The notes beneath the pieces are model-generated. The model saw only the letters and a list, made by a program, of their open reading frames with translations. It made no database searches and was not told where the DNA came from. Source: CAZYFH01 sp965197395 (GTDB taxonomy: Bacteria > Acidobacteriota > Vicinamibacteria > Vicinamibacterales > UBA8438). Taken from it: a DNA stretch of 64,000 nt. Location of the stretch: the NCBI GenBank assembly GCA_965197395.1, contig OZ240205.1:1-64000 (forward strand), in the 5' to 3' direction. This document shows positions 53,395-61,870 of the stretch, piece by piece. A program made the position numbers and the translations under genes. Within the stretch, counting starts at the first letter, position 1, and the number at the start of each line of letters is the position of its first letter.

Positions 53395-53729
53395 TCAGGA
53401 CAGGTCGTCGTGGTGAACGCCCGGCCCCGAACGGCGCCCCGCAGGCCCAGCTCCCGCATCAGGCGTTCGACGGTGCACCGGGCCACGGCGATCCCCTCAC
53501 GGTTCAACTGGCGCCAGACTTTGTACGCGCCGTAGACCGCGAAGTTCTCGTCGCGCACGCGACGGATCTGATCCTTCAACCACGCATCGCGCTGCGCGCG
53601 CCCCGATCGCAACCGGGGATTGGCCTGCCACGCTTTGTGCGCGTAATACGTCGACGGAGCAATCGGCACCACGGCGCTGATCGGCTCGACCCCGTACGTT
53701 TCCCGCTGCGCATCAATGAAGGTCACCAT
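53395..53729 (-). pseudogene. IS3 orfB, N-terminal part
   Basis: Reads VTFIDAQRETYGVEPISAVV at the start and RDENFAVYGAYKVWRQLNRE in the HTH_21-type region, up to GRAFTTTTCPD. There the IS21 interrupts it; four further residues come from IS21 DNA. Its continuation is at 49931-50508. Confidence 0.88.
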
Positions 53730-54058
53730 TACCTCGGTCGGCGGTCGAGCTCCGCCTGTGCGAAATACGCTGACGCTTTCCGCAGGATCTCATTCGCCCG
53801 CCGGAGCTCGCGGATCTCACGCGCCTGCTCCTTCAGCACGGCCCGCTCGTCCGTCGTCAGCCCCGGACGGCGTCCCTGATCCCGCTCGGCTTGGCGCACC
53901 CAATGCCGCAGCGTCTCCGACGTGCAGCCGATCTTCTCGGCCACGGATCGGATCGCGGCCCACTGCGAGTCGTGCTGGTCTTCGTGCTCAAACACGAGCC
54001 GCACGGCGCGGTCCCGTACTTCTGGTGAGTACTTCCTCGGTCTTCCCATGGACTCCAT
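53729..54058 (-). CDS. IS3 orfA (DNA-binding subunit)
   Basis: 109 residues, intact. The helix-turn-helix MGRPRKYSPEVRDRAVRLVF with CTSETLRHWVRQAER is followed by the leucine-zipper-like tail LRRANEILRKASAYFAQAEL. In IS3 elements OrfA alone is a regulator, and its fusion with OrfB is the transposase. With orfB split by the IS21, only the regulator can be made here. Confidence 0.9.
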   Translation of the reverse strand: MESMGRPRKYSPEVRDRAVRLVFEHEDQHDSQWAAIRSVAEKIGCTSETLRHWVRQAERDQGRRPGLTTDERAVLKEQAREIRELRRANEILRKASAYFAQAELDRRPR

Positions 54059-54125
54059 CCTCCCAAGATATGGAGCCTCCGGGAAACCCGGGGCGATTCA
54101 TGCCTGGGAAAAGTGGACAGGTTGA

Positions 54126-55040
54126 TTATGCTGCACACTGCACCTGTCGAGCATGCCTCCTTTCAAAGGTGTTGGGGCTGACGTATCCCAGGGACGAGTG
54201 CAGGCGGTGGGGATTATAGAAGCCCTCGATGTACTCCGCGACGGCGCCCTTGGTCCTGCGTCGCGTCGACCACGGCTGGCGGTGGATGAGCTCGGTCTTG
54301 AGCGTCCCGAAGAAGCTCTCGGTGACGGCGTTATCCCAGCAGTCGCCCTTCCGACTCATCGAGCAGACGATCTGGTGGTCGTGCAGGACGCGCTGGTACG
54401 CGTCGGCGGCATACTGGCACCCTCGGTCCGAATGATGGACGAGGCCGGCCGCTGGGACGCGCCTCCCCAGCGCCATGTGCAACGCCTCGAGCGCCAGCTC
54501 CGCCCGCAGGTGCGGCTGGATGGCCCACCCCACCACGCGCCGCGAGAACAGGTCGAGCACGACGGCAAGATACAGCCACCCCTCCCACGTCCAGAGGTAG
54601 GTGATGTCGGTGCTCCAGCGCTCGTTCGGCTGTGCGGCGTCGAAGTCACGGGCGAGCACGTTGGGCGCAACCGGATGTTGGTGGGCACTGTCCGTGGTAC
54701 GCCGGAACCGCTTGCAGGGCAGGCCGATCAGGCCCATGGCCCGCAGCAGTCTGGCGACTCGCTCCCGGCCAACGGTGAACCCGTCCTGCCTGAGCTGCTC
54801 GTAGATCCGCGGGCTTCCGTAGGTCCCCCGACTCGCGGCATGGATCGCCCGGATCCGGGCTGTCAGCTGGACGTCTTCACGGTGCCGTCGGCTCGGCGGG
54901 CGCTTCGCCCATGCGTAGTAGCCACTGCGGGTGACCTGGAGCACCCGACAGAGAGACCGCACCGCATGGGTGGCCTTCTCCGCATGAACAAACGCGAACC
55001 TCACGCCTGTTCCTTCGCGAAGAAGGCCGCCGCCTTTTTT
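54126..55040 (-). CDS. IS3 orfB transposase (frameshift product)
   Basis: Read from the -1 slippery site at 55034-55040. HTH_21 region (RGTYGSPRIYEQLRQDGFTV), then the DDE core: WSTDITYLWTWEGWLYLAVV, VHHSDRGCQYAADAYQRVL and NAVTESFFGTLKTELIHRQ, all three catalytic acids present. It ends with the usual FYNPHRLHSSLGYVSPNTFE. Complete and apparently functional. The open frame reaches 55166, but the protein is normally made as an OrfAB fusion. Confidence 0.93.
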   Translation of the reverse strand, partial: KKGGGLLREGTGVRFAFVHAEKATHAVRSLCRVLQVTRSGYYAWAKRPPSRRHREDVQLTARIRAIHAASRGTYGSPRIYEQLRQDGFTVGRERVARLLRAMGLIGLPCKRFRRTTDSAHQHPVAPNVLARDFDAAQPNERWSTDITYLWTWEGWLYLAVVLDLFSRRVVGWAIQPHLRAELALEALHMALGRRVPAAGLVHHSDRGCQYAADAYQRVLHDHQIVCSMSRKGDCWDNAVTESFFGTLKTELIHRQPWSTRRRTKGAVAEYIEGFYNPHRLHSSLGYVSPNTFERRHARQVQCAA

Positions 55041-55297
55041 AAGATCGTTCGCTCCTCTCGCAGGACGCGCACTTCGCGGCGCAGCGTTCGGAGTTCCTCG
55101 AGTTCCTCGGTGGTCAGCGCGCCGGTCGGATTGTGGCCGTGGTCGATCTCGTACTGCTGCACCCATCGCCGCAACGCCGACTCGGTCAGGTCCAACTCCC
55201 GTGCCACCTGGCCGATGCTGCGGTCACCCTGCTTGCACAGCCGGACCGCTTCCTGTTTGAACTCCACCGTGAATCGTCGTCGTCTCCGTTGGGCCAT
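55001..55297 (-). CDS. IS3 orfA of the second element
   Basis: 98 residues from the ATG at 55297. Helix-turn-helix (RFTVEFKQEAVRLCKQGDRS; LTESALRRWVQQYEIDHG) and a coiled-coil tail (LRTLRREVRVLREERTILKK). The slippery site lies near its end, so a share of ribosomes shift into orfB. Confidence 0.92.
   Translation of the reverse strand: MAQRRRRRFTVEFKQEAVRLCKQGDRSIGQVARELDLTESALRRWVQQYEIDHGHNPTGALTTEELEELRTLRREVRVLREERTILKKAAAFFAKEQA
55034..55040 (-). other. Programmed -1 frameshift site (A6G)
   Basis: AAAAAAG on the minus strand, encoding Lys-Lys in orfA, lies in the orfA/orfB overlap. This is the classic IS3 slippery heptamer. Confidence 0.85.
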
Positions 55298-55366
55298 GAA
55301 CACCTCCCGGCGCATTCTCGCGCCTTGTGGGGTGTCCACCCAACCCAGGCAAGCTCAAGCCCCATC

Positions 55367-55449
55367 TCAAAACGAGCGGACAAACCCGCCGCTCGACCCG
55401 CCGAAGCGCGAGTTGACGACGTTGTTGTAGATCGAACCGAAGGTAAAGG
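55367..55449 (-). pseudogene. Stranded C-terminus of the outer-membrane barrel gene
   Basis: Joined to the gene at 55877 through the 8-bp duplication, this piece continues the frame after LTFT with FGSIYNNVVNSRFGGSSGG and FVRSF, then TGA at 55367-55369. The final Phe and alternating strand pattern are those of a last barrel strand. It has been cut from its gene by the 460-bp element at 55450-55909. Confidence 0.88.
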
Positions 55450-55909
55450 GGTTCCTCACACAAATGTATGCACGATTCTGGAATGATCTCGCCGATCACG
55501 CGTCGGCCTCAAGATGAGGAATAGGCCAGAAACCAGCCGGATTCAGGGGCTTCCATAGCTGAATCGACCGCCGCCTGCGCGGGCCCCGCTTTTGGTGGGG
55601 GGCCTGCTCGGCGGCAGCCTGTTCCGACGTAAGATGCTGATACGAAGATGTTTACGCCGTGACGATCATGCAGCCAGGTGAAACTCGCGGCTGACTCGCC
55701 CCGATGGCCATCGCGCGCCCGGAGCTTCCCTCCACCGCCTCGAAAGCTGGCGGCCTGGTACCACGCGCCCTCAAGTGCAGCCGGCGGTCCAGGCCCCCGC
55801 ATCCACGTCTTAGATACCGGGTCATTGCTGACTCTCGCAAGTGGCTGATTCTACACAGTTTAAACGCTGAGAGGACTTACTCTCCTTGCATACATTCGTG
55901 AGAGGAACC
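55450..55909. mobile_element. Non-autonomous ISL3-type element (MITE-like)
   Basis: 460 bp with no transposase. The first 25 bases are identical to the right end of the ISL3 at 17.1-18.5 kb, and the other end resembles that element's left end (CACGAATGTATGC shared). It is flanked by an exact 8-bp duplication GGTAAAGG at 55442-55449 and 55910-55917. The interior shows no similarity to the ISL3 and no gene. It was probably moved in trans by an ISL3 transposase. Confidence 0.9.
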
Positions 55910-57106
55910 GGTAAAGGTGAGACCGACCGAGAGGCGGAAATCGTAGTCGGTGGCCAGCTGCCGGCGCTGCACCAAAATCTCCTCGTTGCTCAGGTCCGCT
56001 TTGGGCAGGTAGATCTGGTCTCGGATCAGCGACGTCCGGCCGTTGATGTTGAAGAACAAGCCGCGCGCTATCCGGAGCTCGACGTCGCCGAACACCATGC
56101 CGCGGTACTTGCTCGGGTCGTCGAGGAACTGCGCGTACTCGACAGTGACCCCCGCCTCGCCCCACGGCTCGTTGTAGTCGAGCGAGACGTTGACGTTGTG
56201 ATCCGGACGGACCTCCGAGAACTCGCCGAAGATGGTCTCTTCCTCGTAACTGAACGCGTTGAGACCGACCGCATACGTGAGCGTAAACTCGCGCCGTGTC
56301 GACTCGTCGTAGGAGAAGAAATTGTACTGCACGGCCGGCGCCACTCGTCCTGAAAGATCCTGGTTGCGAAAGGTCGACCGGACCAACGAACCCCCGAACG
56401 CCAGGCCCATGTGGTCGCCGACGGTCTTGACGACGCGGCCGTCGGCTGCATAGTTGCGCGAGATGTTCGTGAACGCGCCATCCGTCAACTGGAACTCGGT
56501 TTCGTTGTAGTTCGCGTTGACGCCCAACCGGATCTTCCATGCGTCGGTTGTCCGGTTCGCCGAAAACGAGCCGCTATACGATTGCGACGTCAGTGATTCC
56601 TCGCCGCTGACACGCGCCCTCACGCGGGTGCGATAGACCCAGAAGTTCCACGGGTCGTCGGCCGGCGTCGCCATGGCCGGTCGCTGCCGGGCGCCAGCCT
56701 GTCCGATCGCGACCTGGCCGGCAAGCGGCGTCCGCGCGACATACCGGAGCAAGCCGAGTCGAAAGATCTGGGCCAGGCCCTCACGCTCCTCGTCATCGGT
56801 GTCGGTCTGCGCGCTGACATATTCCAGGACGTCGTCGATCCCGGCGAACGACTCCAGCCCGATGAAGCTCAACGTGAAGACCCGTCCTCCACCGCCGGAC
56901 CCCTCGGTGGTGACCAGCACGTGGACATCCGCGTCGCGCCGATCGCGGACATAGTTCACGAATGTGATCTCGGTGCGAAAGTACTCGTCGTCGCACCGGC
57001 CACAGTCGAGAAAGACCCGGAGCGTGTCGGCGGGGTCGCTCTCGGTCGCTTGTGCCGACAGGACTGTGGTGAGGCAGAGACTAATGACCGCGACGCGCGC
57101 CCCCAC
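55877..57106 (-). pseudogene. Outer-membrane beta-barrel protein, last strand lost to an insertion
   Basis: A signal peptide (VISLCLTTVLSAQ) from a GTG at 57106 (TTG 57115 is an alternative; longer frames would run through the tRNA). An N-terminal periplasmic part follows (TLRVFLDCGRCDDEYFRTEI), then many amphipathic strands such as RLGVNANYNETEFQL, SLDYNEPWGEAGVTVEY and FFNINGRTSLIRDQI. The insertion at 55909/55910 replaces the last 24 residues with a 10-residue tail, SSHECMQGE-like, that ends in Glu. Loss of the terminal Phe strand should impair assembly. The ancestral ORF can be rebuilt exactly. The ligand or role is unknown. Confidence 0.82.
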
Positions 57107-57170
57107 GACGCGCAATATACCCAAACCGGTAACCGATGCAGTCTCCCGAACGCGGGGCGGAGGAAAGAAA

Positions 57171-57245
57171 TGGTGGGCGCTGGTGGATTCGAACCACCGA
57201 CCCCCGCCGTGTGAAGGCGATGCTCTACCACTGAGCCAAGCGCCC
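57171..57245 (-). tRNA. tRNA-Val(CAC)
   Basis: 75 nt, cloverleaf complete: acceptor GGGCGCT/AGCGCCC, D-arm GCTCAGTGGTAGAGC, anticodon stem TCGCC/GGCGG around TTCACAC with anticodon CAC, T-arm GGTGG-TTCGAAT-CCACC, discriminator A and encoded CCA. It reads codon GUG. It lies 65 bp before the outer-membrane gene on the same strand. Confidence 0.95.
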
Positions 57246-57333
57246 ACGTTTGAGAGTGGCACAGTGTACCGCTCGGCGCCTCGGAGAGCAACCCGAACGT
57301 GGGGCGGGGAGCCGAACCGCGTGATAGGTGGAA

Positions 57334-57870
57334 TCAGCGAGCCTGCGCGATGAGCACTTTCAGCATACGCGAATACTGCGTGTCGGCGTCCGAGAACGCC
57401 TGGTCGTAATCATCCTGCGACAGCTGCTGGCCGCCCGGGTCACCATCGAACCGGAGGACGCGCGCGCCCGTGTCGTACATGTCGACCGCACCGCCGCTGC
57501 CCGCCAAGCCGTCCGCACCGGCGTCGGTAATGAGGATCTTCGTGTCGGCGATCGATGCCGAGTTCAGGTCGATGTAGACGTCGCGGTACTGCCCGTTACT
57601 GATCTTCTCCCGAACATAGATCGGCACTTCATAACGCGCCGAGACGACGAGGAGCTGCCCCGGAAACGCCAGCGCCGCCACGAAGCGGTCGTCGCCCTCG
57701 GTGTCCTTCGCGGCCACCGCTTCGAGCTGCGCCGCGCCCATGAGCTCGGCGAGCTCTGCCGCCAGAGCAGCCGACATCGTGCCCTGGGCCTGGGCGTGCG
57801 CCGTCGAAACTGCCACAAACGCGACGACGAGCACTGCGACGATCGATTGCCGCTGGTCACTGCTCCGCAT
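57334..57870 (-). CDS. Exported hypothetical protein
   Basis: 178 residues from the ATG at 57870. Signal peptide (SIVAVLVVAFVAVSTAHAQ), then a compact alpha/beta sequence (LLVVSARYEVPIYVREKISN; YIDLNSASIADTKILITDAG) and an acidic C-terminal helix (SQDDYDQAFSDADTQYSRML). I do not recognise a family, though a prediction of pilus- or cell-wall-bound function would be a guess. It is transcribed towards the tRNA. Confidence 0.7.
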   Translation of the reverse strand: MRSSDQRQSIVAVLVVAFVAVSTAHAQAQGTMSAALAAELAELMGAAQLEAVAAKDTEGDDRFVAALAFPGQLLVVSARYEVPIYVREKISNGQYRDVYIDLNSASIADTKILITDAGADGLAGSGGAVDMYDTGARVLRFDGDPGGQQLSQDDYDQAFSDADTQYSRMLKVLIAQAR

Positions 57871-58006
57871 GACGTAGTCCCCCTTCCCGCCGGGCCACGG
57901 TCCGTCTCGACCGATGGACGGCTGGCGGATGCCCTCGTTCTACCATCGCCGCGGAACCAAGGTCAACGACAACCCCCTCGGGGCTGAGCCTGACACCGGC
58001 GAGCGG

Positions 58007-58453
58007 TCAGCGCCGCTGGCCGACGCTCGAGGCTTCGTCGGCTTCGGTGGCAGGGGCGGCCGGGGCGTCCGAGGCTGGAGGTGGGTCGTCTTGGCGTCGC
58101 ATGGCCGCCACGCCGACGCGGAGCGCCTGGACCAGGGCGGCCCCGTGGCGCACCGGCTCCACGACCGCCTCCTGCACCGCGTCCATCACCTCATCCACAC
58201 GCGCCGTCAACCTCGCGCACACCCGGTCCACGCGCTCGACCTGCGCAACGGCCAACGATGACGCGCGCGCGGCGTCTTCGCTCATCGTATTGACGCGCTG
58301 AACCACCGGCTGGATCTCGCGCTCAACGACATCGACAAGTCGATTGACCCGCCGGGCCATCCGCGCCCCGTAGATGATCATGCCCACCTGGACGAAGGCC
58401 ATCACCATGGTGGCCAGCGCGATTGCGCCCAGGAGGAGCGTCGGGGCGTTCAT
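58007..58453 (-). CDS. DUF948-like membrane-anchored coiled-coil protein
   Basis: 148 residues. One N-terminal membrane helix (LLLGAIALATMVMAFVQVGM), then a long heptad-type helix (VDVVEREIQPVVQRVNTMSE onwards) and a proline/alanine-rich end. This layout is that of DUF948 proteins, which usually sit next to YtxH proteins, as here (5 bp upstream). The pair probably forms a membrane stress-related module. Exact role unknown. Confidence 0.7.
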   Translation of the reverse strand: MNAPTLLLGAIALATMVMAFVQVGMIIYGARMARRVNRLVDVVEREIQPVVQRVNTMSEDAARASSLAVAQVERVDRVCARLTARVDEVMDAVQEAVVEPVRHGAALVQALRVGVAAMRRQDDPPPASDAPAAPATEADEASSVGQRR

Positions 58454-58458
58454 GACGC

Positions 58459-58752
58459 TTACCCGTGCTCCTCGGCCGCCTTTCCTGGGGTATCGCGGGC
58501 GCGTTCATACGCCTCGCGGCCCCGATCAACCGCAGTCGACAGGTGCTCGCGCTGCTTTGAAACAAACTCTCGTCCGCGCTGGGCCGCCACGCCGGCTCGC
58601 TCACGCCCTTCGCGCGCCTTGTCGTTGAGCAGGCGTCGGGTTTCCTCACCCGTCGACGGCGCCCACAGCAGCGCCGTGGCGGCACCCGCCACCGCGCCCA
58701 TCACGAACGCCATGAAGACAATCCCGGCGGATCCGTCGTGTTCTCTCGACAT
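58459..58752 (-). CDS. YtxH-domain protein
   Basis: 97 residues from the ATG at 58752. A glycine-rich membrane helix (IVFMAFVMGAVAGAATALLW) followed by APSTGEETRRLLNDKAREGR is the YtxH signature. The rest is a charged helix. YtxH-type proteins are small membrane proteins linked with general stress in some bacteria. It lies between uvrB and the DUF948-like gene, all in one direction with very short gaps, so they may be co-transcribed. Confidence 0.8.
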   Translation of the reverse strand: MSREHDGSAGIVFMAFVMGAVAGAATALLWAPSTGEETRRLLNDKAREGRERAGVAAQRGREFVSKQREHLSTAVDRGREAYERARDTPGKAAEEHG

Positions 58753-58775
58753 GAACGACTCCTCGTTTGACCTCA

Positions 58776-60797
58776 TCATCTCACATCAGCGGGTCGAGCG
58801 GCGCCGATCTCTCGCTTGCGCAGCTCGCGAATCTCGTCTCGCACCGCCGCGGCCCGCTCGAACTCGAGATTGGCGGCCGCCGCCCGCATCTCCTCCTGCT
58901 TCGCCGCGATGTGTTGGTCCAACTCAGCGTGTGTGCGGAAGGTGGGGTGCCGCTCGGCGACCACGGGCACGGTGACGTAGTCGCGCTCGTAGACGCTCGA
59001 CAACACCTCATCGATCCCCTTCACGATGGATGACGGCGTAATGTTGTGCGCACGGTTGTACGCCTCCTGCCGTTCGCGGCGGCGTGACATTTCCTCGAGC
59101 GCAGTCCGCATCGACACGGTCCGCGTGTCGGCGTACATGATCACCCGACCGTGGACGTTGCGCGCCGCCCGCCCTGACGTCTGGATCAGCGACCCAGCCG
59201 AACGGAGGAATCCCTCCTTGTCGGCATCGAGAATGGCCACGAGCGACACCTCGGGCAGATCGAGCCCTTCGCGGAGGAGATTGATGCCAACGAGGACGTC
59301 GAACGCCCCGCGCCGCAGATCGCGCAGAATCTCCGTACGCTCGAGTGTGTCGATGTCCGAGTGCAGGTATCGGACGCGCACGCCGAGCTCGTGATAGAAC
59401 TGAGTGAGGTCCTCCGCCATGCGTTTTGTCAGCGTCGTGACGAGCACCCGCTCGCGCCGCTCGGCGCGCTGACGAATCTCGTGCAGCAGGTCGTCGACCT
59501 GGCCCTTGACCGGTCGGACCTCGACCTCCGGGTCGACGAGTCCGGTCGGCCGGATGATCTGCTCCACGACCACACCGGCGCTGCGTTCGAGCTCGTACGG
59601 ACCCGGGGTGGCGGAGACGAACACGACCTGACCGACCCGCCCTTGCCATTCCTCGAAGTTCAGCGGGCGGTTGTCGAGGGCCGACGGCAGCCGGAACCCA
59701 AACTCGACGAGCACTTCCTTGCGCGACCGATCGCCGTGATACATACCCCGGATCTGGGGCACGGTTTGGTGGCTCTCATCGATGACGGTCAGCGCATCCT
59801 CGGGCAGGTAGTCCAGGAGCGTCGGCGGCGGATCGCCGGCGGTGCGTCCGGAAAGGTGACGCGAGTAGTTCTCGATGCCGTGGCAATAGCCGATTTCCTT
59901 GATCATCTCGAGATCAAACATCGTGCGCTGGTGCAGCCGTTGGGCCTCGAGCAACTGGCCGGTCTTCTCGAGCCGGCCGCGATGCTCGGCGAGCTCTGCC
60001 TTGATCGTCTCCACCGCCTGCAGGGTGCGCTCCCGCGGCGTGACGAAGTGCGACTTCGGATAGACCGCCACCTTGTCGTGGCGCCGGAGAGCCTCGCCGG
60101 TGATCGGGTCGAAGCTCACCAGCTCCTCCACTTCGTCTCCGAACAACTCGATCCGCAGCGCACGCTCCTCGTAGGAGGGATACACCTCGATGATGTCGCC
60201 CCGGACGCGGAAGACCCCCCGCGTGAACTCGTGGTCGTTGCGCTCGTACTGGATCTCGACGAGCTTGCGCAAGATCTGCTCGCGCGCGATACGCTGGTTG
60301 CGCTCAAGCGGCAACAGCATGCCGTAGTACGCCTCGGGGGATCCCAGACCGTAGATGCACGACACGCTCGCCACGATCACGACGTCGCGCCGCTCGAACA
60401 GGGCGCGCGTCGCGGACAGCCGCATGCGGTCGATCTCCTCGTTGATCGTGGCTTCTTTCTCGATATACGAGTCCGTGGCCGGCACATAGGCTTCCGGCTG
60501 GTAGTAGTCGTAGTAGCTGACGAAGTACTCGACAGCGTTGTCGGGGAAGAACCGTCTGAACTCCTGGTAAAGCTGCGCCGCCAGGGTCTTGTTGTGAACC
60601 ATCACCAGCGTCGGGCGATTCACGGCGGCGATGACCTGCGCCATTGTGAAGGTCTTCCCGGAGCCGGTCACTCCTAGAAGCACCTGGTGCAGATCGCCGC
60701 GGTCCAGCCCCTCGGTCAGCTCGGTAATCGCACGCTCCTGATCGCCACGGAGCTCGAAATCGCTTTCCAGGGTGAAGCGGTCGTAGGTGGACGGCAT
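58776..60797 (-). CDS. uvrB: Excinuclease ABC subunit B
   Basis: 673 residues, full length. UvrB verifies DNA damage in nucleotide excision repair after delivery by UvrA and positions UvrC. Visible: Walker A GVTGSGKT at 42-49, the damage-probing beta-hairpin region SYYDYYQPEAYVP, helicase motif DESH, GINLLREGLDLPEV and QTSGRAARN (motifs V and VI), and the C-terminal UVR domain (AAANLEFERAAAVRDEIREL) that contacts UvrC. Nothing unusual is seen. This gene anchors the right part of the window as core chromosome. Confidence 0.98.
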   Translation of the reverse strand: MPSTYDRFTLESDFELRGDQERAITELTEGLDRGDLHQVLLGVTGSGKTFTMAQVIAAVNRPTLVMVHNKTLAAQLYQEFRRFFPDNAVEYFVSYYDYYQPEAYVPATDSYIEKEATINEEIDRMRLSATRALFERRDVVIVASVSCIYGLGSPEAYYGMLLPLERNQRIAREQILRKLVEIQYERNDHEFTRGVFRVRGDIIEVYPSYEERALRIELFGDEVEELVSFDPITGEALRRHDKVAVYPKSHFVTPRERTLQAVETIKAELAEHRGRLEKTGQLLEAQRLHQRTMFDLEMIKEIGYCHGIENYSRHLSGRTAGDPPPTLLDYLPEDALTVIDESHQTVPQIRGMYHGDRSRKEVLVEFGFRLPSALDNRPLNFEEWQGRVGQVVFVSATPGPYELERSAGVVVEQIIRPTGLVDPEVEVRPVKGQVDDLLHEIRQRAERRERVLVTTLTKRMAEDLTQFYHELGVRVRYLHSDIDTLERTEILRDLRRGAFDVLVGINLLREGLDLPEVSLVAILDADKEGFLRSAGSLIQTSGRAARNVHGRVIMYADTRTVSMRTALEEMSRRRERQEAYNRAHNITPSSIVKGIDEVLSSVYERDYVTVPVVAERHPTFRTHAELDQHIAAKQEEMRAAAANLEFERAAAVRDEIRELRKREIGAARPADVR

Positions 60798-60826
60798 GGT
60801 GAGGCTCGGCGCGAGGGCCGCTGGCG

Positions 60827-61762
60827 CTACCGATCGCGGGCTTCGGCTTCCTTGTACAAGGCGTAGTAGCCGTCGCGGGTTCTTACCTTCGCGCGCCGCA
60901 GGTCCGGACGCGACCCTGTCAGCCGCACTTCGACCTTGCGCCAGGTGCCGTCTGACCGATCGTTGGTCGACACGAAGCCGAGCGAATAGCGCGCGGCGAG
61001 CTCGCTCGCGATCTCCTCATAGATGGCGTTGAGCGCGTCGACTGATTCAGGGTAGTAGCTCCGACCGCCCGTGACGCTGGTCAGCTGGTCGAGCCGCATG
61101 CGCTGGAAGCGCCGGACGCTCGCCCGAAGGTTCTTCTGCAATCCGATGGCATAGATTGTCACGTCGGAGGCACGCACGAGATCGTGGGTTTCGCCGAACG
61201 GCATCAGGCTGCGTGTATCCTCGCCGTCGGTATACAGCAGCAACACCTTGCGGCCATCCTGGGCGAACGCCCCGTCGAGGTACACACCGAGCGCGTCATA
61301 CAGCGCCGTGTATCCGGTGGCCTCGCGGTTGCGGATACGCTCGACCAGACGCGGGAAATCCCGCTGCCCGTATCGTCCCACCCGCACCTCGCTATCGAAA
61401 TCGACGAGCGTCATGTCGGCGGCGTAGGTGATCGTGTTGAGAAACTTGATCACGGCCGTTTTGACGAACCGGCCATCGCGCTCCATGCTGCTGCTCGCGT
61501 CGAAGAGCACCCCGAGGTGCAGCGGCATGGTGTCGGCGTCGCCCGCCAGGCTACGAGAGAAATAGCGGACCTCCTGGCGGTGTCCGTCTTCGAGCAGCTC
61601 GAAGTCGTCCGCCTCGAGATCGGTGATCAGCCTCCCGTCGCGGTCCACGACCGTGACACCCAGGTGCACCAGATCGATTCCGCTGCTAAACAGGGGGGCT
61701 TGAGCCGATAGTGTCAGGGGGAAGAGGAGAACGACGAGCGCGCCGCAACAGATGCGCACCAT
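60827..61762 (-). CDS. Exported von Willebrand A-domain protein (VWFA-related, Acidobacteria type)
   Basis: 311 residues from the ATG at 61762 (21 bases inside a longer frame). Signal peptide (ICCGALVVLLFPLTLSAQ), a short beta region (VDRDGRLITDLEADDFELLE) and a VWA domain with metal-site motif DASSSM, TGYTALYDALGVYL and LLLYTDGEDT. Such proteins are frequent in Acidobacteria and bind other proteins through a metal ion. It lies 30 bp upstream of uvrB on the same strand and may share its transcript. Confidence 0.85.
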   Translation of the reverse strand: MVRICCGALVVLLFPLTLSAQAPLFSSGIDLVHLGVTVVDRDGRLITDLEADDFELLEDGHRQEVRYFSRSLAGDADTMPLHLGVLFDASSSMERDGRFVKTAVIKFLNTITYAADMTLVDFDSEVRVGRYGQRDFPRLVERIRNREATGYTALYDALGVYLDGAFAQDGRKVLLLYTDGEDTRSLMPFGETHDLVRASDVTIYAIGLQKNLRASVRRFQRMRLDQLTSVTGGRSYYPESVDALNAIYEEIASELAARYSLGFVSTNDRSDGTWRKVEVRLTGSRPDLRRAKVRTRDGYYALYKEAEARDR

Positions 61763-61870
61763 CAGCCGTCGATGATATCGCACAAGCCTGCGTGCTCGAC
61801 GCGATTCATTCGGCGGTCGACCGGTTTAGGCGTCGTGACCTGGCCCCACGTCGTATAATTAGAGGTTCTT

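Larger units (their letters stand above)
49901..54100 (-). mobile_element. IS3-family element split by an IS21
   Basis: Terminal inverted repeats of 24 bp (49901-49924 and 54077-54100) match at 22 positions and start TGAATCGCCCCGGG. Without the nested IS21 (50509-53394) the element is about 1.3 kb, normal for IS3. It holds orfA and orfB on the minus strand. No matching target duplication is seen outside, and the right end touches the next IS3 directly. Confidence 0.88.
54101..55351 (-). mobile_element. Second IS3-family element, complete
   Basis: 1251 bp with imperfect inverted repeats of about 18 bp (TGCCTGGG....GTGGACA at each end), orfA and orfB on the minus strand and a slippery site between them. 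It touches the neighbouring IS3 at 54100/54101. No target duplication is visible, so at least one flank was rearranged after insertion. Its right end lies 15 bp from the stranded tail of the outer-membrane gene. Confidence 0.85.

Noticed and set aside
57107..57262. N-terminal extension of the outer-membrane protein to an ATG at 57262
   Set aside because: It would translate through the tRNA-Val gene; the signal peptide starts well after it.
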